This document shows, piece by piece, positions 8,244 to 16,600 of a DNA stretch of 22,473 bases. How positions within the stretch are numbered: position 1 is the first letter of the stretch; every line of letters begins with the position of its first letter. The translations under genes were made by a program, and so were the position numbers. The notes under the pieces are model-generated. The model saw nothing but the letters and a program-made list of their open reading frames with translations, was not told the origin of the DNA and did no database searches. Source of the DNA: Treponema sp. (GTDB taxonomy: Bacteria > Spirochaetota > Spirochaetia > Treponematales > Breznakiellaceae); assembly GCA_009786715.1 (NCBI GenBank), contig WQRN01000021.1, positions 1 to 22,473 on the forward strand, given 5' to 3'.

Positions 8244-9295
8244 AATTGTTCCTTTAACGGGGTAACGCGTTCAATAACATTTACGCGCGAGCCGTCATCT
8301 AAAAGCGTCTGCCCTCTAACGACAATTTCTTCGTTAGGTGATAGTCCGTTTGTAATCTCTATAACTCCGTCTATCAGAATGCCCGGAGTAATTATTCTTT
8401 TTCTTACAATGTAATTTTCTTCGGTTTTCTTAATTACTTCTTCGCCTTCGCTCGTTTCTTCTGCGTCTTTCTTTTTAGATTTATCTTTTATTTTCGCGAA
8501 TATATTTTTCTTTTCTTCTTTTACTTCTTCCTGCGTATCTTCTTTGATCTCTTCCTCAAGTTTTTCCACGACATAAACATACTGCTCTCCGAATCTGTTT
8601 ATAACAGCGGACGCCGGAATCTTCACTATATTATTTTTTCGTTCTGTAACAACGCGCACTTTCGCGAACATGCCGGGTTTTAATCTGCCTCTTGTGTCGG
8701 TTACATTCACGCGCACTTCCATTGTTCTTGAGGCAAGGTCTACAGTGGGGGATATCTCGCTTATGCTTCCGTTAAATATTTCGCCGGGCCACGCGTCTAA
8801 AGTTACTTCGCAGGGAAGGTTCATCGCCATTCTGGAGATAAAACGCTCCGCGACGCTGAGTTTTATTTCGTATCCGCCGCCGCCTGTAATACGCGCGAGA
8901 GGCACCGCCTGACTGACGGTCATTCCGACCTGCGCCGGTATCATGATAATAGTTCCGCTAATCGGCGCTGTTGCGACGCTTTGGCGGAAAGTCATTCCCG
9001 GGCGGGAAGGGTCTACCGCGGCGATTCTGTCGCCTTTATTTACTCTGTTTCCGACTGAAACATAAATCTCGGTTACCTTTCCTACAGCGTCCGAATAAGC
9101 GTCAACTGTAGAACCTGCGACTATATCGCCCGAAAATGATAAATAATTTTGAATTTGTCCCTGAACGGCCAAAATTGTATTTACAGCAAACACCGGCACA
9201 TCAATTACTCCTGCGCCCGCTTTGCTTTTTTGCCCGCATCCTGAAAATGCGCATACCGCTATTAATAATAACAATATTCCTTTTTTTAATTTCAT
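8240..9295 (-). CDS. RND periplasmic adaptor lipoprotein, hairpin-less (BesA-like)
   Basis: A 351-residue membrane fusion protein that should link the RND pump to the TolC-like channel. The N-terminus is a lipoprotein signal with lipobox AFSGC and lipidated Cys20. The lipoyl domain is recognisable in two halves, VTEIYVSVGNRVNKGD (about 74–89) and ATAPISGTIIMIPAQVG (about 108–124). In AcrA-type adaptors a long alpha-hairpin separates these halves; here only about 13 residues (96–108) do. The beta-barrel (about 140–215, TMEVRVNV and LKPGMFAKV) and the membrane-proximal domain (about 218–243 and 296–345) follow. An extra highly charged Lys/Glu-rich block at about 244–295 interrupts the membrane-proximal part. 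The Borrelia adaptor BesA is also hairpin-less. The start overlaps the tolC-like stop as TAATG, with AAGGAG seven bases upstream. Confidence 0.92.
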   Translation of the reverse strand: MKLKKGILLLLIAVCAFSGCGQKSKAGAGVIDVPVFAVNTILAVQGQIQNYLSFSGDIVAGSTVDAYSDAVGKVTEIYVSVGNRVNKGDRIAAVDPSRPGMTFRQSVATAPISGTIIMIPAQVGMTVSQAVPLARITGGGGYEIKLSVAERFISRMAMNLPCEVTLDAWPGEIFNGSISEISPTVDLASRTMEVRVNVTDTRGRLKPGMFAKVRVVTERKNNIVKIPASAVINRFGEQYVYVVEKLEEEIKEDTQEEVKEEKKNIFAKIKDKSKKKDAEETSEGEEVIKKTEENYIVRKRIITPGILIDGVIEITNGLSPNEEIVVRGQTLLDDGSRVNVIERVTPLKEQL

Positions 9296-10767
9296 TATTT
9301 GCTCCTTTTTGAAAGCGTTCCAAATGGGACGCCAATTGAATATTCAAGATCGATTAAACCGTTTAAATAATTAAACTGCTGTTCAAGCAATTGAACTCTT
9401 GCCTGTCTGAGTGATTGTTCCGCGCTTTGAACTTGAAAATAATCCTGAAGCCCCGCTCTGTACGCGGCTTCTGTCATGCGGTAAGATTGTTCCGCAAGGG
9501 TAACCGTCTCGGAAAGCGTCCGGGTGTTTAGATGTATCCGCTCAAGCGAAAGCACTATATTGTAAACTTCTATTTCCGTTCCGTTAATCAACTGCGCAAG
9601 GCCGATGGTAGCGGTTCTGATTTGATCGTCCATGTTTTTGATTCCCTGGAAGTCCTGGCTCCACGGGATCAAACTATGCAGGCGCACGCCGAGCATAATT
9701 GTAAAAGAACCGGATCTTATCCAATCATCTTTATTTTCAAACCATGGATCTTTCCATGGATCCTTTAAAGGATTAAACAAAGACTGGCTGGTCCATCCCA
9801 AACTTAACGCAGGCGTGAGCGAAAAAACCAGCGATCTTCTTGCGCTTTGCATCATCATTATTGTGTGCCTTAATTCCTGAATATCCGGTTTTCCCGATGC
9901 CGCTTTGGAAATCATTTCTGTAACATCCAGCGAAATAAACTCGGCAGCTTCCGTAACAGGCACAAGTTCAAATTCAGCGTTGTACTCCATTCCAAGGAAC
10001 ATCGCGAACTGCGCCATACTCAGTTTTAATCCGTTTTCAACCTGATCTATTGCGGGACGCATATTTTCTCTTGCTACGCGCGCCTGCAGCACAGTAAGTT
10101 CAGGCGCAAGACCTGCGTCGTAATTCGCCTGTGCCATCTGTACTTGACTTTCGACATTTTGATAACTGCCGCGAAGAAGGGTGATGTTTTCCTGCAATAA
10201 CAATATACTGTGATACGCCTTGCGGACATCGCGCTCAAGCTGAAGTTTTGCTTTCTCATAGCTGAGTAAGCCGCCTTCGTAATCAATGCGCAGCCGCCTC
10301 ATGTTTTCGAACATTGCCGCGCTGATGCTGAGCGACATTTGTATGTTGCCGACAACATTCCATTGAGGAAGCTCGATGGAGTAGGGGACAACGCCGTAAA
10401 ATTCAGGTACTCCCGGCGGTAACAATGAAGTACCCGTTAATGGGTTTGTGTACAGCGGGTTTAAAGGTATTTGTTCCAGAGGAATAAACCCCGATTGCTT
10501 TGACGCTTCATTGCTTCTGCTTAATCCGCCGCCAATAGTTATACTTGGTATAAACTGGTTCCACGAAAAATCAGAAGCCCGTTTTTTTGTTGATAAGCTT
10601 GTTCTTGATGATTCAAGGCTAAGGTTATTTTTAAGCGCAAGATCAACCGCCTGATCGGGAGTGAGCTGTCTTACATTGCTGTTTGCCGTCAGCGGCTGGG
10701 TTTCCTGCGCGTGAGCGGATACGGATAATAACAGAATAATTGCCGCGGCGCATAATTTTTTTCTCAT
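9295..10767 (-). CDS. TolC-family outer-membrane channel protein
   Basis: A 490-residue outer-membrane efflux protein. A cleavable signal peptide (1–20, site AHA|QE) sends it to the periplasm. The mature part shows the internal repeat of the family: LTPDQAVDLALKNN and long amphipathic helices (about 170–262), then a second helical half (about 380–480, SLERIHLNTRTLSETVTLAEQSYRMTEAAYRAG). Each half has a beta-strand region (about 65–160 and 315–370) for the membrane barrel. The YDAGLAPELTVLQARVA segment and its counterpart YRAGLQDYFQVQSAEQSL are typical. It should form a trimeric channel for the adaptor and pump encoded downstream. The start overlaps the tetR-type gene stop in ATGA, and GGAGG at 10777–10781 lies ten bases upstream. 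A 12-base tandem repeat at 9742–9765 produces a repeated Lys-Asp-Pro-Trp in the second beta region. Confidence 0.92.
   Translation of the reverse strand: MRKKLCAAAIILLLSVSAHAQETQPLTANSNVRQLTPDQAVDLALKNNLSLESSRTSLSTKKRASDFSWNQFIPSITIGGGLSRSNEASKQSGFIPLEQIPLNPLYTNPLTGTSLLPPGVPEFYGVVPYSIELPQWNVVGNIQMSLSISAAMFENMRRLRIDYEGGLLSYEKAKLQLERDVRKAYHSILLLQENITLLRGSYQNVESQVQMAQANYDAGLAPELTVLQARVARENMRPAIDQVENGLKLSMAQFAMFLGMEYNAEFELVPVTEAAEFISLDVTEMISKAASGKPDIQELRHTIMMMQSARRSLVFSLTPALSLGWTSQSLFNPLKDPWKDPWFENKDDWIRSGSFTIMLGVRLHSLIPWSQDFQGIKNMDDQIRTATIGLAQLINGTEIEVYNIVLSLERIHLNTRTLSETVTLAEQSYRMTEAAYRAGLQDYFQVQSAEQSLRQARVQLLEQQFNYLNGLIDLEYSIGVPFGTLSKRSK
9742..9765. repeat. 12-base tandem duplication inside the tolC-like gene
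   Basis: CCATGGATCTTT is followed directly by CCATGGATCCTT, differing at one base. On the coding strand it gives a doubled Lys-Asp-Pro-Trp in a predicted barrel or loop region. It is in frame and probably a small recent duplication. Confidence 0.7.
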
Positions 10768-11951
10768 TTGTTAAAGCCTCCAAGACCTAATGTGACAAAT
10801 TTATATAACAATCTTATATTGTCATTTTGCATCCCGTTGCCGGGGTGAATTAAAATATTTATTAATAAAAACAAAATCCAGTGAGAAGCGCGGCGTTTTT
10901 TCTCTTCCGCAAAGCCTCGCAGAGGTTCAATGTCAACGTCTTCAAAAAGATTGAAAACCTCAAGGCGTTTATCCGGTTTGCCGAGATCCAGCCTGCGCGT
11001 ACGGATCCAATCCATAGCGATAAGAATTTCCGGTCTTGAACGGAGATAAACCGCTATCGAATAAATCCCGAGAAATAACTGCTCTGTGTTATTCGAAGAC
11101 GAGTTAATGCCTTTTCTTGCAAATTCGATAATCCGCATAAATTCAGATATGAAAAGACGGCGAAGCATATCTTTCCTGTTTTTAAAATGACCGTAAAGGC
11201 TGCTCTTGCTGAGTCCCAGTCTTTTGGCGACCATTTCCATGGAAACCTCCCATGGACCCGTTTCGGCTACTGCCTCGGCGACAGCTTTAAAAAACGGCTC
11301 TGTTTCAGTGTCAAGAGGAGTATTCTCCACAAGTTTTTCAAGCCTGTCAAAATCCAGTTCCGCGTTTTGCGCTGAATAACCAAGTCCGTTTTTAATGGTT
11401 TTAAATATCCTTGAAGTTATTTTCTGGACATCTTCGTCAGATAACGGATTGCACATCGTTTTTTTTACTTTATGGTAATGCGACATAAAAAAGGTAAGAG
11501 TTGTAAAAATCAGCCTGATTACCGCGTCATCGCCTTTATATTTCCTGTTGACAACCGTACTCAAAGTGCTAAAGTCCACGCCCCGGGATTTTAACTGGTT
11601 TAACAAGTCTCGCCCGTCAATATTGCGCTCGTATATGTTGATCATGGAAAAAATCATGGAGTAAACATTGCGGGCAAAAAAGCCGCAGATGCTCTTTACT
11701 ATGGTAGAAATACCTTCGTCCGCGTTCTCCGCCTGTAGGGCGTTTTCAAAGTCCTCGCGGACAACGCCGGCAAAATCATCTAAAAAGCGTTCGGTCATAG
11801 CGGCGGTAAGCGCCTGTTTATTTAAAAAATGGCGGTATAAAGCCGGCTTACTAACTCTCAGTTCACATGCAAGCTGCGAGAGACTGGTTTTCCTGTAAAA
11901 ATTGCGGCCCCATACACGGAACGCCGCGTTTATTATTTCCGTTTTAGTCAT
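10764..11951 (-). CDS. Tandem TetR/AcrR regulator with two DNA-binding modules
   Basis: This 395-residue protein is about twice the usual TetR length (around 200) and contains two complete modules. The first helix-turn-helix is at about residues 5–50 (IINAAFRVWGRN, then TSLSQLACELRVSKPALYRHFLNK), followed by a helical regulatory domain to about 190. The second is at about 214–265 (VSMEMVAKRLGLSKSSLYGHFKNRKDML), again followed by helices to the end. Both recognition helices keep the TetR pattern L-x-VSKPALYRHF or L-x-LSKSSLYGHF. As first gene of the efflux operon it is probably the local repressor and controls itself too. The polypeptide may act as a single-chain pseudo-dimer or bridge two operators; the sequence cannot decide. 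A promoter and a small palindrome lie just upstream. The Shine-Dalgarno sequence (GGAA) is weak. Confidence 0.9.
   Translation of the reverse strand: MTKTEIINAAFRVWGRNFYRKTSLSQLACELRVSKPALYRHFLNKQALTAAMTERFLDDFAGVVREDFENALQAENADEGISTIVKSICGFFARNVYSMIFSMINIYERNIDGRDLLNQLKSRGVDFSTLSTVVNRKYKGDDAVIRLIFTTLTFFMSHYHKVKKTMCNPLSDEDVQKITSRIFKTIKNGLGYSAQNAELDFDRLEKLVENTPLDTETEPFFKAVAEAVAETGPWEVSMEMVAKRLGLSKSSLYGHFKNRKDMLRRLFISEFMRIIEFARKGINSSSNNTEQLFLGIYSIAVYLRSRPEILIAMDWIRTRRLDLGKPDKRLEVFNLFEDVDIEPLRGFAEEKKRRASHWILFLLINILIHPGNGMQNDNIRLLYKFVTLGLGGFNK
10777..10781 (-). promoter_or_regulatory. Ribosome binding site of the tolC-like gene
   Basis: GGAGG on the minus strand ends ten bases before the ATG at 10767. 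It lies inside the last codons of the regulator gene, whose TGA overlaps that ATG. It fixes the tolC-like start and suggests translational coupling. Confidence 0.65.
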
Positions 11952-11965
11952 ATATTCAGTTTCCG

Positions 11966-11975
11966 AACGGTCGTT
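11966..11975. promoter_or_regulatory. Candidate operator palindrome at the efflux operon start
   Basis: AACG-GT-CGTT is a 4+4 inverted repeat with a two-base centre. It lies between the predicted -10 box and the regulator ATG, over the expected transcription start, where a repressor would block initiation. TetR sites are often short palindromes of this kind. The arms are short, so chance is possible. Confidence 0.35.
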
Positions 11976-11981
11976 AACATA

Positions 11982-12010
11982 ACTATAACACCATTATATT
12001 AAAAAGGCAA
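11982..12010 (-). promoter_or_regulatory. Predicted sigma-70-type promoter of the efflux operon
   Basis: On the minus strand TTGCCT (12005–12010) and TATAGT (11982–11987) are separated by exactly 17 bases. The start would fall near 11975, giving a leader of about 25 bases before the regulator ATG at 11951. No other promoter-like sequence was noticed within the operon, whose genes overlap. Confidence 0.5.
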
Positions 12011-12065
12011 CAGGGGGAAATCGTAAAATATCTGTTTTATGCTGAATATTTGGTATATTATCAAT

Positions 12066-12070
12066 AAGGA
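12066..12070 (+). promoter_or_regulatory. Ribosome binding site that sets the lipoprotein start
   Basis: AAGGA at 12066–12070 lies seven bases before the ATG at 12078. The upstream in-frame ATG at 12039 has no such site, and it would add 13 residues in front of a normal lipoprotein signal. The 12078 start is therefore preferred. Confidence 0.7.
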
Positions 12071-12077
12071 AGTAAAA

Positions 12078-12833
12078 ATGAAACGAAGAGATTTAATTAT
12101 AATTTTGGCGATTTTGCCTTTTTTATTTGCTGCCTGCGGCAAAAGTGATGGTATTGTACAAAAGCATTTCAAAGACGAAAAAGATCTATTTGGGACATAT
12201 GTCGTTGAATTTGATATTTATCTGGAGAATGTAAATTATTCAAAGAAAACTGCCGGTTTAATCGAAAGATTGATCTATAGTAATATGGGTTTCGATGATT
12301 ATATTGCCAATGCTCAGAATAAATTTATCGGTCCTGTTACAAACGATGATTTTCCGCCATTAACCGGCGGCGATGGTGAAGCATATTTTTATAAATCATT
12401 TTTTAATGAAAGTTACAAAATTATCAATCATAATAAATCTTTCATTGTAATTGAATACAACGAGTATTATTATTATACCGGCATGGCGCATGGAAATTAT
12501 CGGACTAATTATTTCGTAATAGACATATCTCAGGAAAAAATCCTCGATGTAAGCGACTTAATGAATCCGGTCGATGAAGACAGCCTGAAAGAACTAATCA
12601 CAAATGAGTATGAAATTAACTATTTCCTGAGACAAAACATCTGGCCGCCTGATACAATCAATATTAACGCCGGCAATGTGGTGTTGTTATGGAACACATA
12701 TACAATTACGCCATACTCGGATGGATTAATCGGTCTGGTTTTGTACGAAGACAAATATCTAACGGATAAAGGAAAAGCGTTACAGGCGTTGGCAGAACTA
12801 TCTTTACGGAAAGGAAGATTTTTATGGATTTAA
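12078..12833 (+). CDS. Predicted lipoprotein with RsiV-like (DUF3298) domain
   Basis: A 251-residue protein with a lipoprotein signal: MKRR, a hydrophobic stretch, and lipobox LFAAC with Cys20. The body (about 35–230) resembles the DUF4163/DUF3298 pair found in the RsiV anti-sigma factor and in exported proteins. The most telling part is YYYTGMAHGNYRTNYFVID (about 131–149), followed by a segment ending in LDVSDLM and a C-terminal strand region GLIGLVLYEDKY. In RsiV this domain binds lysozyme, but whether this protein binds anything similar is unknown. No anti-sigma or sigma-factor partner is nearby. The gene is divergent from the efflux operon and shares a 126-base intergenic region with it; I see no strong promoter on this strand. 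Its last ten bases overlap the start of the lysoplasmalogenase gene, so the two are probably co-translated. Confidence 0.7.
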   Translation: MKRRDLIIILAILPFLFAACGKSDGIVQKHFKDEKDLFGTYVVEFDIYLENVNYSKKTAGLIERLIYSNMGFDDYIANAQNKFIGPVTNDDFPPLTGGDGEAYFYKSFFNESYKIINHNKSFIVIEYNEYYYYTGMAHGNYRTNYFVIDISQEKILDVSDLMNPVDEDSLKELITNEYEINYFLRQNIWPPDTININAGNVVLLWNTYTITPYSDGLIGLVLYEDKYLTDKGKALQALAELSLRKGRFLWI

Positions 12834-13468
12834 AACTCATTTTTCTGATAATACTCGGCGTTGTCTCGGTAATTTATCTTACAACATTATTTTTTAAAGA
12901 AAACGTATTCCAATTTGTTTTAAAAGGTTTACTCATACCTCTTATTCTTGCCGTCTATATTTTCGGCGCAAATAAAGTATTCTTGCCTATAGTTCTGGCT
13001 CTTATATTTGCCTGGATTGGAGATGTTTTACTTATTAAAATTTCAAACCTTTTATGTTTCAGACTTGGATTGGCGAGTTTTTTAATAGGACACATTTGTT
13101 ATATAACCGCGATGTTCGGGTTCGGACAGCCGTTTAATATTCCTTTTCTTATTATCTGTTTTATCGTAGGCGCCGGTTTAGGTTTCTTAATCTTCAAAAT
13201 AATCCAGCCGACGCCGGATATGAAAATCCCTGTAATCGCTTACGAGACTATAATTCTTGTAATGGCAATTTTTGCCGTTCAGCTCTTTACGTCTCAGGGA
13301 GGCGGTTTCGGCGCGCTGGTTCTTGCCGGAAGCATTTGTTTTGTAGCGTCCGATACATCATTAGCGCTTGTTACTTTCCGCAAAAAACCATATTACGTTT
13401 TCGTGATGGTTACATATATCGCGGCGCAGCTTTTAATAACGCTTGGTTTTTGTTCGGCTGTGTTTTAA
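12824..13468 (+). CDS. YhhN-family lysoplasmalogenase-like membrane protein
   Basis: A 214-residue integral membrane protein with about eight hydrophobic helices over nearly its whole length. It matches the YhhN/TMEM86 family, whose studied members hydrolyse the vinyl-ether bond of lysoplasmalogens. Conserved polar residues are in place: Lys34 (LKGLLIP), Asp67 (AWIGD), His90 and Tyr93 (LIGHICY), Tyr140 (AYE), and Ser176-Asp177 (FVASD), with a TYIAAQLLI segment near the end. Plasmalogens occur in many anaerobic bacteria, so a role in ether-lipid turnover is plausible, but the substrate here is inferred from the family. The start overlaps the upstream lipoprotein gene by ten bases and has AAGGAAG six bases before it. 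The next gene begins after a 168-base AT-rich gap. Confidence 0.85.
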   Translation: MDLKLIFLIILGVVSVIYLTTLFFKENVFQFVLKGLLIPLILAVYIFGANKVFLPIVLALIFAWIGDVLLIKISNLLCFRLGLASFLIGHICYITAMFGFGQPFNIPFLIICFIVGAGLGFLIFKIIQPTPDMKIPVIAYETIILVMAIFAVQLFTSQGGGFGALVLAGSICFVASDTSLALVTFRKKPYYVFVMVTYIAAQLLITLGFCSAVF

Positions 13469-13476
13469 GCGCCTGT

Positions 13477-13495
13477 TATATATTTGTAATATATA
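13477..13495. repeat. AT-only inverted repeat downstream of the lysoplasmalogenase gene
   Basis: TATATATT-TGT-AATATATA is a perfect 8+8 inverted repeat with a three-base loop. It has no G or C in the stem and no T-run immediately after it, so it is not a convincing terminator. Confidence 0.4.
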
Positions 13496-13521
13496 TTGAT
13501 AAAATGTAGATTATTATAATT

Positions 13522-13540
13522 ATTAATATAACATTAATAT
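13522..13540. repeat. Direct repeat upstream of the hybrid kinase promoter
   Basis: ATTAATAT occurs at 13522–13529 and again at 13533–13540, an 11-base period, about one helical turn. It lies just upstream of the predicted -35 box. It could be a regulator site, but in such AT-rich DNA chance is quite possible. Confidence 0.3.
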
Positions 13541-13555
13541 CATTTAATTTGACCG

Positions 13556-13584
13556 TTGAAAATCTCTATTATTAAATATATAAT
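13556..13584 (+). promoter_or_regulatory. Predicted strong sigma-70-type promoter of the two-kinase operon
   Basis: TTGAAA at 13556–13561 and a perfect TATAAT at 13579–13584 are separated by 17 bases. This is the best promoter match in the window. The start would be near 13591, leaving a leader of about 46 bases before the kinase ATG. An overlapping TTGACC at 13549–13554 is a less well-spaced alternative -35. Confidence 0.6.
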
Positions 13585-13586
13585 AA

Positions 13587-13600
13587 TTAGTTAGTTAGTT
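13587..13600. repeat. TTAG tetranucleotide repeat at the kinase transcription start
   Basis: Three and a half copies of TTAG follow directly after the predicted -10 box and cover the expected transcription start of the hybrid kinase gene. Slippage here could alter the start or the leader, but the tract is short. Confidence 0.55.
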
Positions 13601-13636
13601 TATGAAAATAGTACATTTTAATGTAATTGGGATGGA

Positions 13637-16600
13637 ATGAATTTTATATTGAAAAAATGCTTTAAGTTGTTTCTTCCCGTTATTTTATTCACGTCATTTG
13701 TGGATATTCCCCTCTGGGCGCAGACCGGACATATCGAATCCGAACTTCCTGCTGTAAAAGTCGCAATGAGCGATGATCATTCAATAGTTATTGAGCGGGT
13801 GCTTTATACAGCGCTAAAGCATTCAGGTTTACAGATGATTGCCACCTTAACCGGTATGCGTACGGCGGTAGCGGATGTAAATTACGGTGATGCGGTGATC
13901 CTGCCTACCCAGACAGACGGCTGGGATAGATTGTATCCCAATTTGATAAAAGTTCCTGTGGCGATTGATAACGTCGAGTATACCGCCTATACCCGTTCGA
14001 ACGAGAAGTACCATTTTTCGCGGTGGAGCGATATGTCCGGATTAAAGGTTGGCTATCGCTGGCAAAATGAATATATTGCGAATAACATCTGGCGGGCCGG
14101 CGCGGGCAAACTTGTCACTGTTGCCGATATTTCGCAATTATGGGCTTCTCTGCTTAACGGTGATACTGATGTAGTAGTGCTTCCGCGTATGTCGCATTTT
14201 GAACACAGGTTTATGCAGGGAATAAAAAGAGCCGGCGTTGTTGAGCAGCAGCCGGTTTATTCATATGTAAACAGCGGACACAGATATTTGGTTCCTCTTC
14301 TTGAAAAAGCATACAGCGAAATGATTGCTGAAGGCGTTATCGCGTCAATTCATGAAGGCCGGGATATTGAGAGCGATAAACCTATTATTTTGCATATAAA
14401 TTCCTATAACGCGCAAAGCGAATGGGAACGCGGCCAAATGGAATCTATCCGCGATAATTTACTTTTAGAATCTTCCGGTAATAATGAGCGCATAACAGGA
14501 AGCAGCCAAAAATTTCTCGGCGCTTCGCTTGAATATTACAATTTATACTTAAATTCAAACGAGCTTCTCAGCCGCGCCAGTTATAATGTCATTGTGTCAA
14601 ACATTATCCGCACAAGTTTTGTTTCGCACACTCCGGTACTGATTGTTGCTTCCGGCAATGAAGCGCTTGAATTTGTTTTAAGCAATTATTATTTATTATT
14701 TCCGCATTTGCCTGTTTTATTTTTTGATGTTGTGGGATTTAACACTTCCATGCTGTACGGGCAGGAAGAAAATATTACAGGCGTTTCTCAGACAATTTCT
14801 TTCAGCGAAACTGTTATGGAAATGCTGCGCCTATATCCAAAGACGCGCCGCATTTTTATTTTAAATGATTATGCAATTTCCAGAAGCGGCAGAGTGCGCG
14901 AAGATATTCAAAAAAATATAGACGCGGGTAAACCCGGTATAAACAACAGCGTAGAATTCATATTCAGCGAAAATAAGCCTTTTAGCGCGATTTTAGATGA
15001 TATACGCGCTTTTGGATCGGATACGCTTGTTTTAATCGGCAGCTATCTGAGCGATTCGGATGGAAAATTCTATTCGGAAACCGATGTGCAAACTCTTACG
15101 GCAAACGCTTCATTAAACCCTGTTTTTAGTTTGACGGCGTCGTTTATCGGACACGGAACATTGGGAGGATATGTAACCGTAGCCGGCGTGCAGAGCCGGA
15201 TAATCGCATCTATGGCTGTAGATATAATTAACGGAATACATCCTTCGCAGATTCCGATAGTATATGATTCCGCGCAGTTAAACAGATGGAAGTTCGATTA
15301 TAACACCGTCGGAAGATTCAACATTAACACAAAAAATCTGCCCAGGGATCATGCGATCATCAACCGTTCTCTTCCGATATGGGAGTCTCATCCGTTTGAA
15401 TTCAGGCTGATAATGACAGGGGTAACATTTATTTTACTGCTTATCCTTGTGATTGGATATATACGAAATCAAAGAAGACATGAAGCGTATGCGCAGGATC
15501 TCCGCCAGGCGCGGGATGCCGCGGAAACCGCGAATAAAACAAAATCAACCTTTCTCGCAAATATGAGCCATGAGATAAGAACGCCGATGAACAGCATTAT
15601 CGGGTTCACGGAACTTGCGCAGTTTTACGACAATCATCAGAAGGTAAAGGAATATCTTGGAAATATATCGCAGAACGCGGAATGGCTTCTTAAAATTATA
15701 AATGATATTCTTGATATTTCTAAAATAGAATCGGGAAAAATTGATCTTGAACATATTCCTTTTGATTTACATGACGTTATTTCCAATTGCCATATGACAA
15801 TCAGACCGAGAGCCGAAAAGAAAGGACTTGCCGTTTATTGCCTTGCCGAACCGGGTATTAATAAACTGCTTTTGGGAGATCCAATCAGGCTGCGTCAGGC
15901 GATCCTCAACCTGCTTGATAACGCCGTAAAATTTACGAATGAAGGCACCATAAAACTTTTAGCCGCTCTGGATAACCGCGCCGGTATTGAAGGTGAAGAT
16001 TCTAGAGTTGTAATCCATTTTGAAGTGGAAGACACCGGTATCGGAATGACAGGCGACCAAATTACAAGGATTATGGAGCCTTTTACACAGGCGGATGAAA
16101 GCGTTACGCGAAAATACGGAGGCGCCGGGCTTGGGCTGCCGATAGCAAAAAACATAATAGAATTGATGGGCGGCGTTTTGCTTGTAAAAAGCATTCCGGG
16201 ATTAGGCAGCAGATTCGATTTCAAACTGCCGTTCGAACTTATCAGCGATGAGGCGGCAAACGCTGTTTTAAAGGAAAATGTGTCGCGTATTCAGGGAAAA
16301 CCGAAATTTACAGGCGAGATATTAATTTGCGAAGATAACATCATGAATCAGCAGGTAATTTGCGATCATCTTGCGAAGGTTGGAATAAATACTGTTATTG
16401 CGCAGAACGGCAGGGAGGGCGTTGATATAGTTTCCAAACGCCGGCGCGAAGGTCAAAAACCTTTCGACTTAATTTTTATGGATATAAATATGCCCGAAAT
16501 GGGCGGTCTTGAAGCTGTGTCAAAAATTGCGTCTTTCGGTTTAAAAATTCCTGTAGTCGCTCTTACCGCGAATATAATGTCCGAAGATGTAAAACATTAT

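Noticed and set aside
12039..12077. The upstream ATG at 12039 as the start of the lipoprotein gene
   Set aside because: It has no ribosome binding site and would place 13 extra residues before a normal lipoprotein signal that begins at 12078 behind AAGGA.
13477..13495. The AT-only hairpin as a transcription terminator
   Set aside because: The stem has no G or C pairs and no T-run follows immediately.
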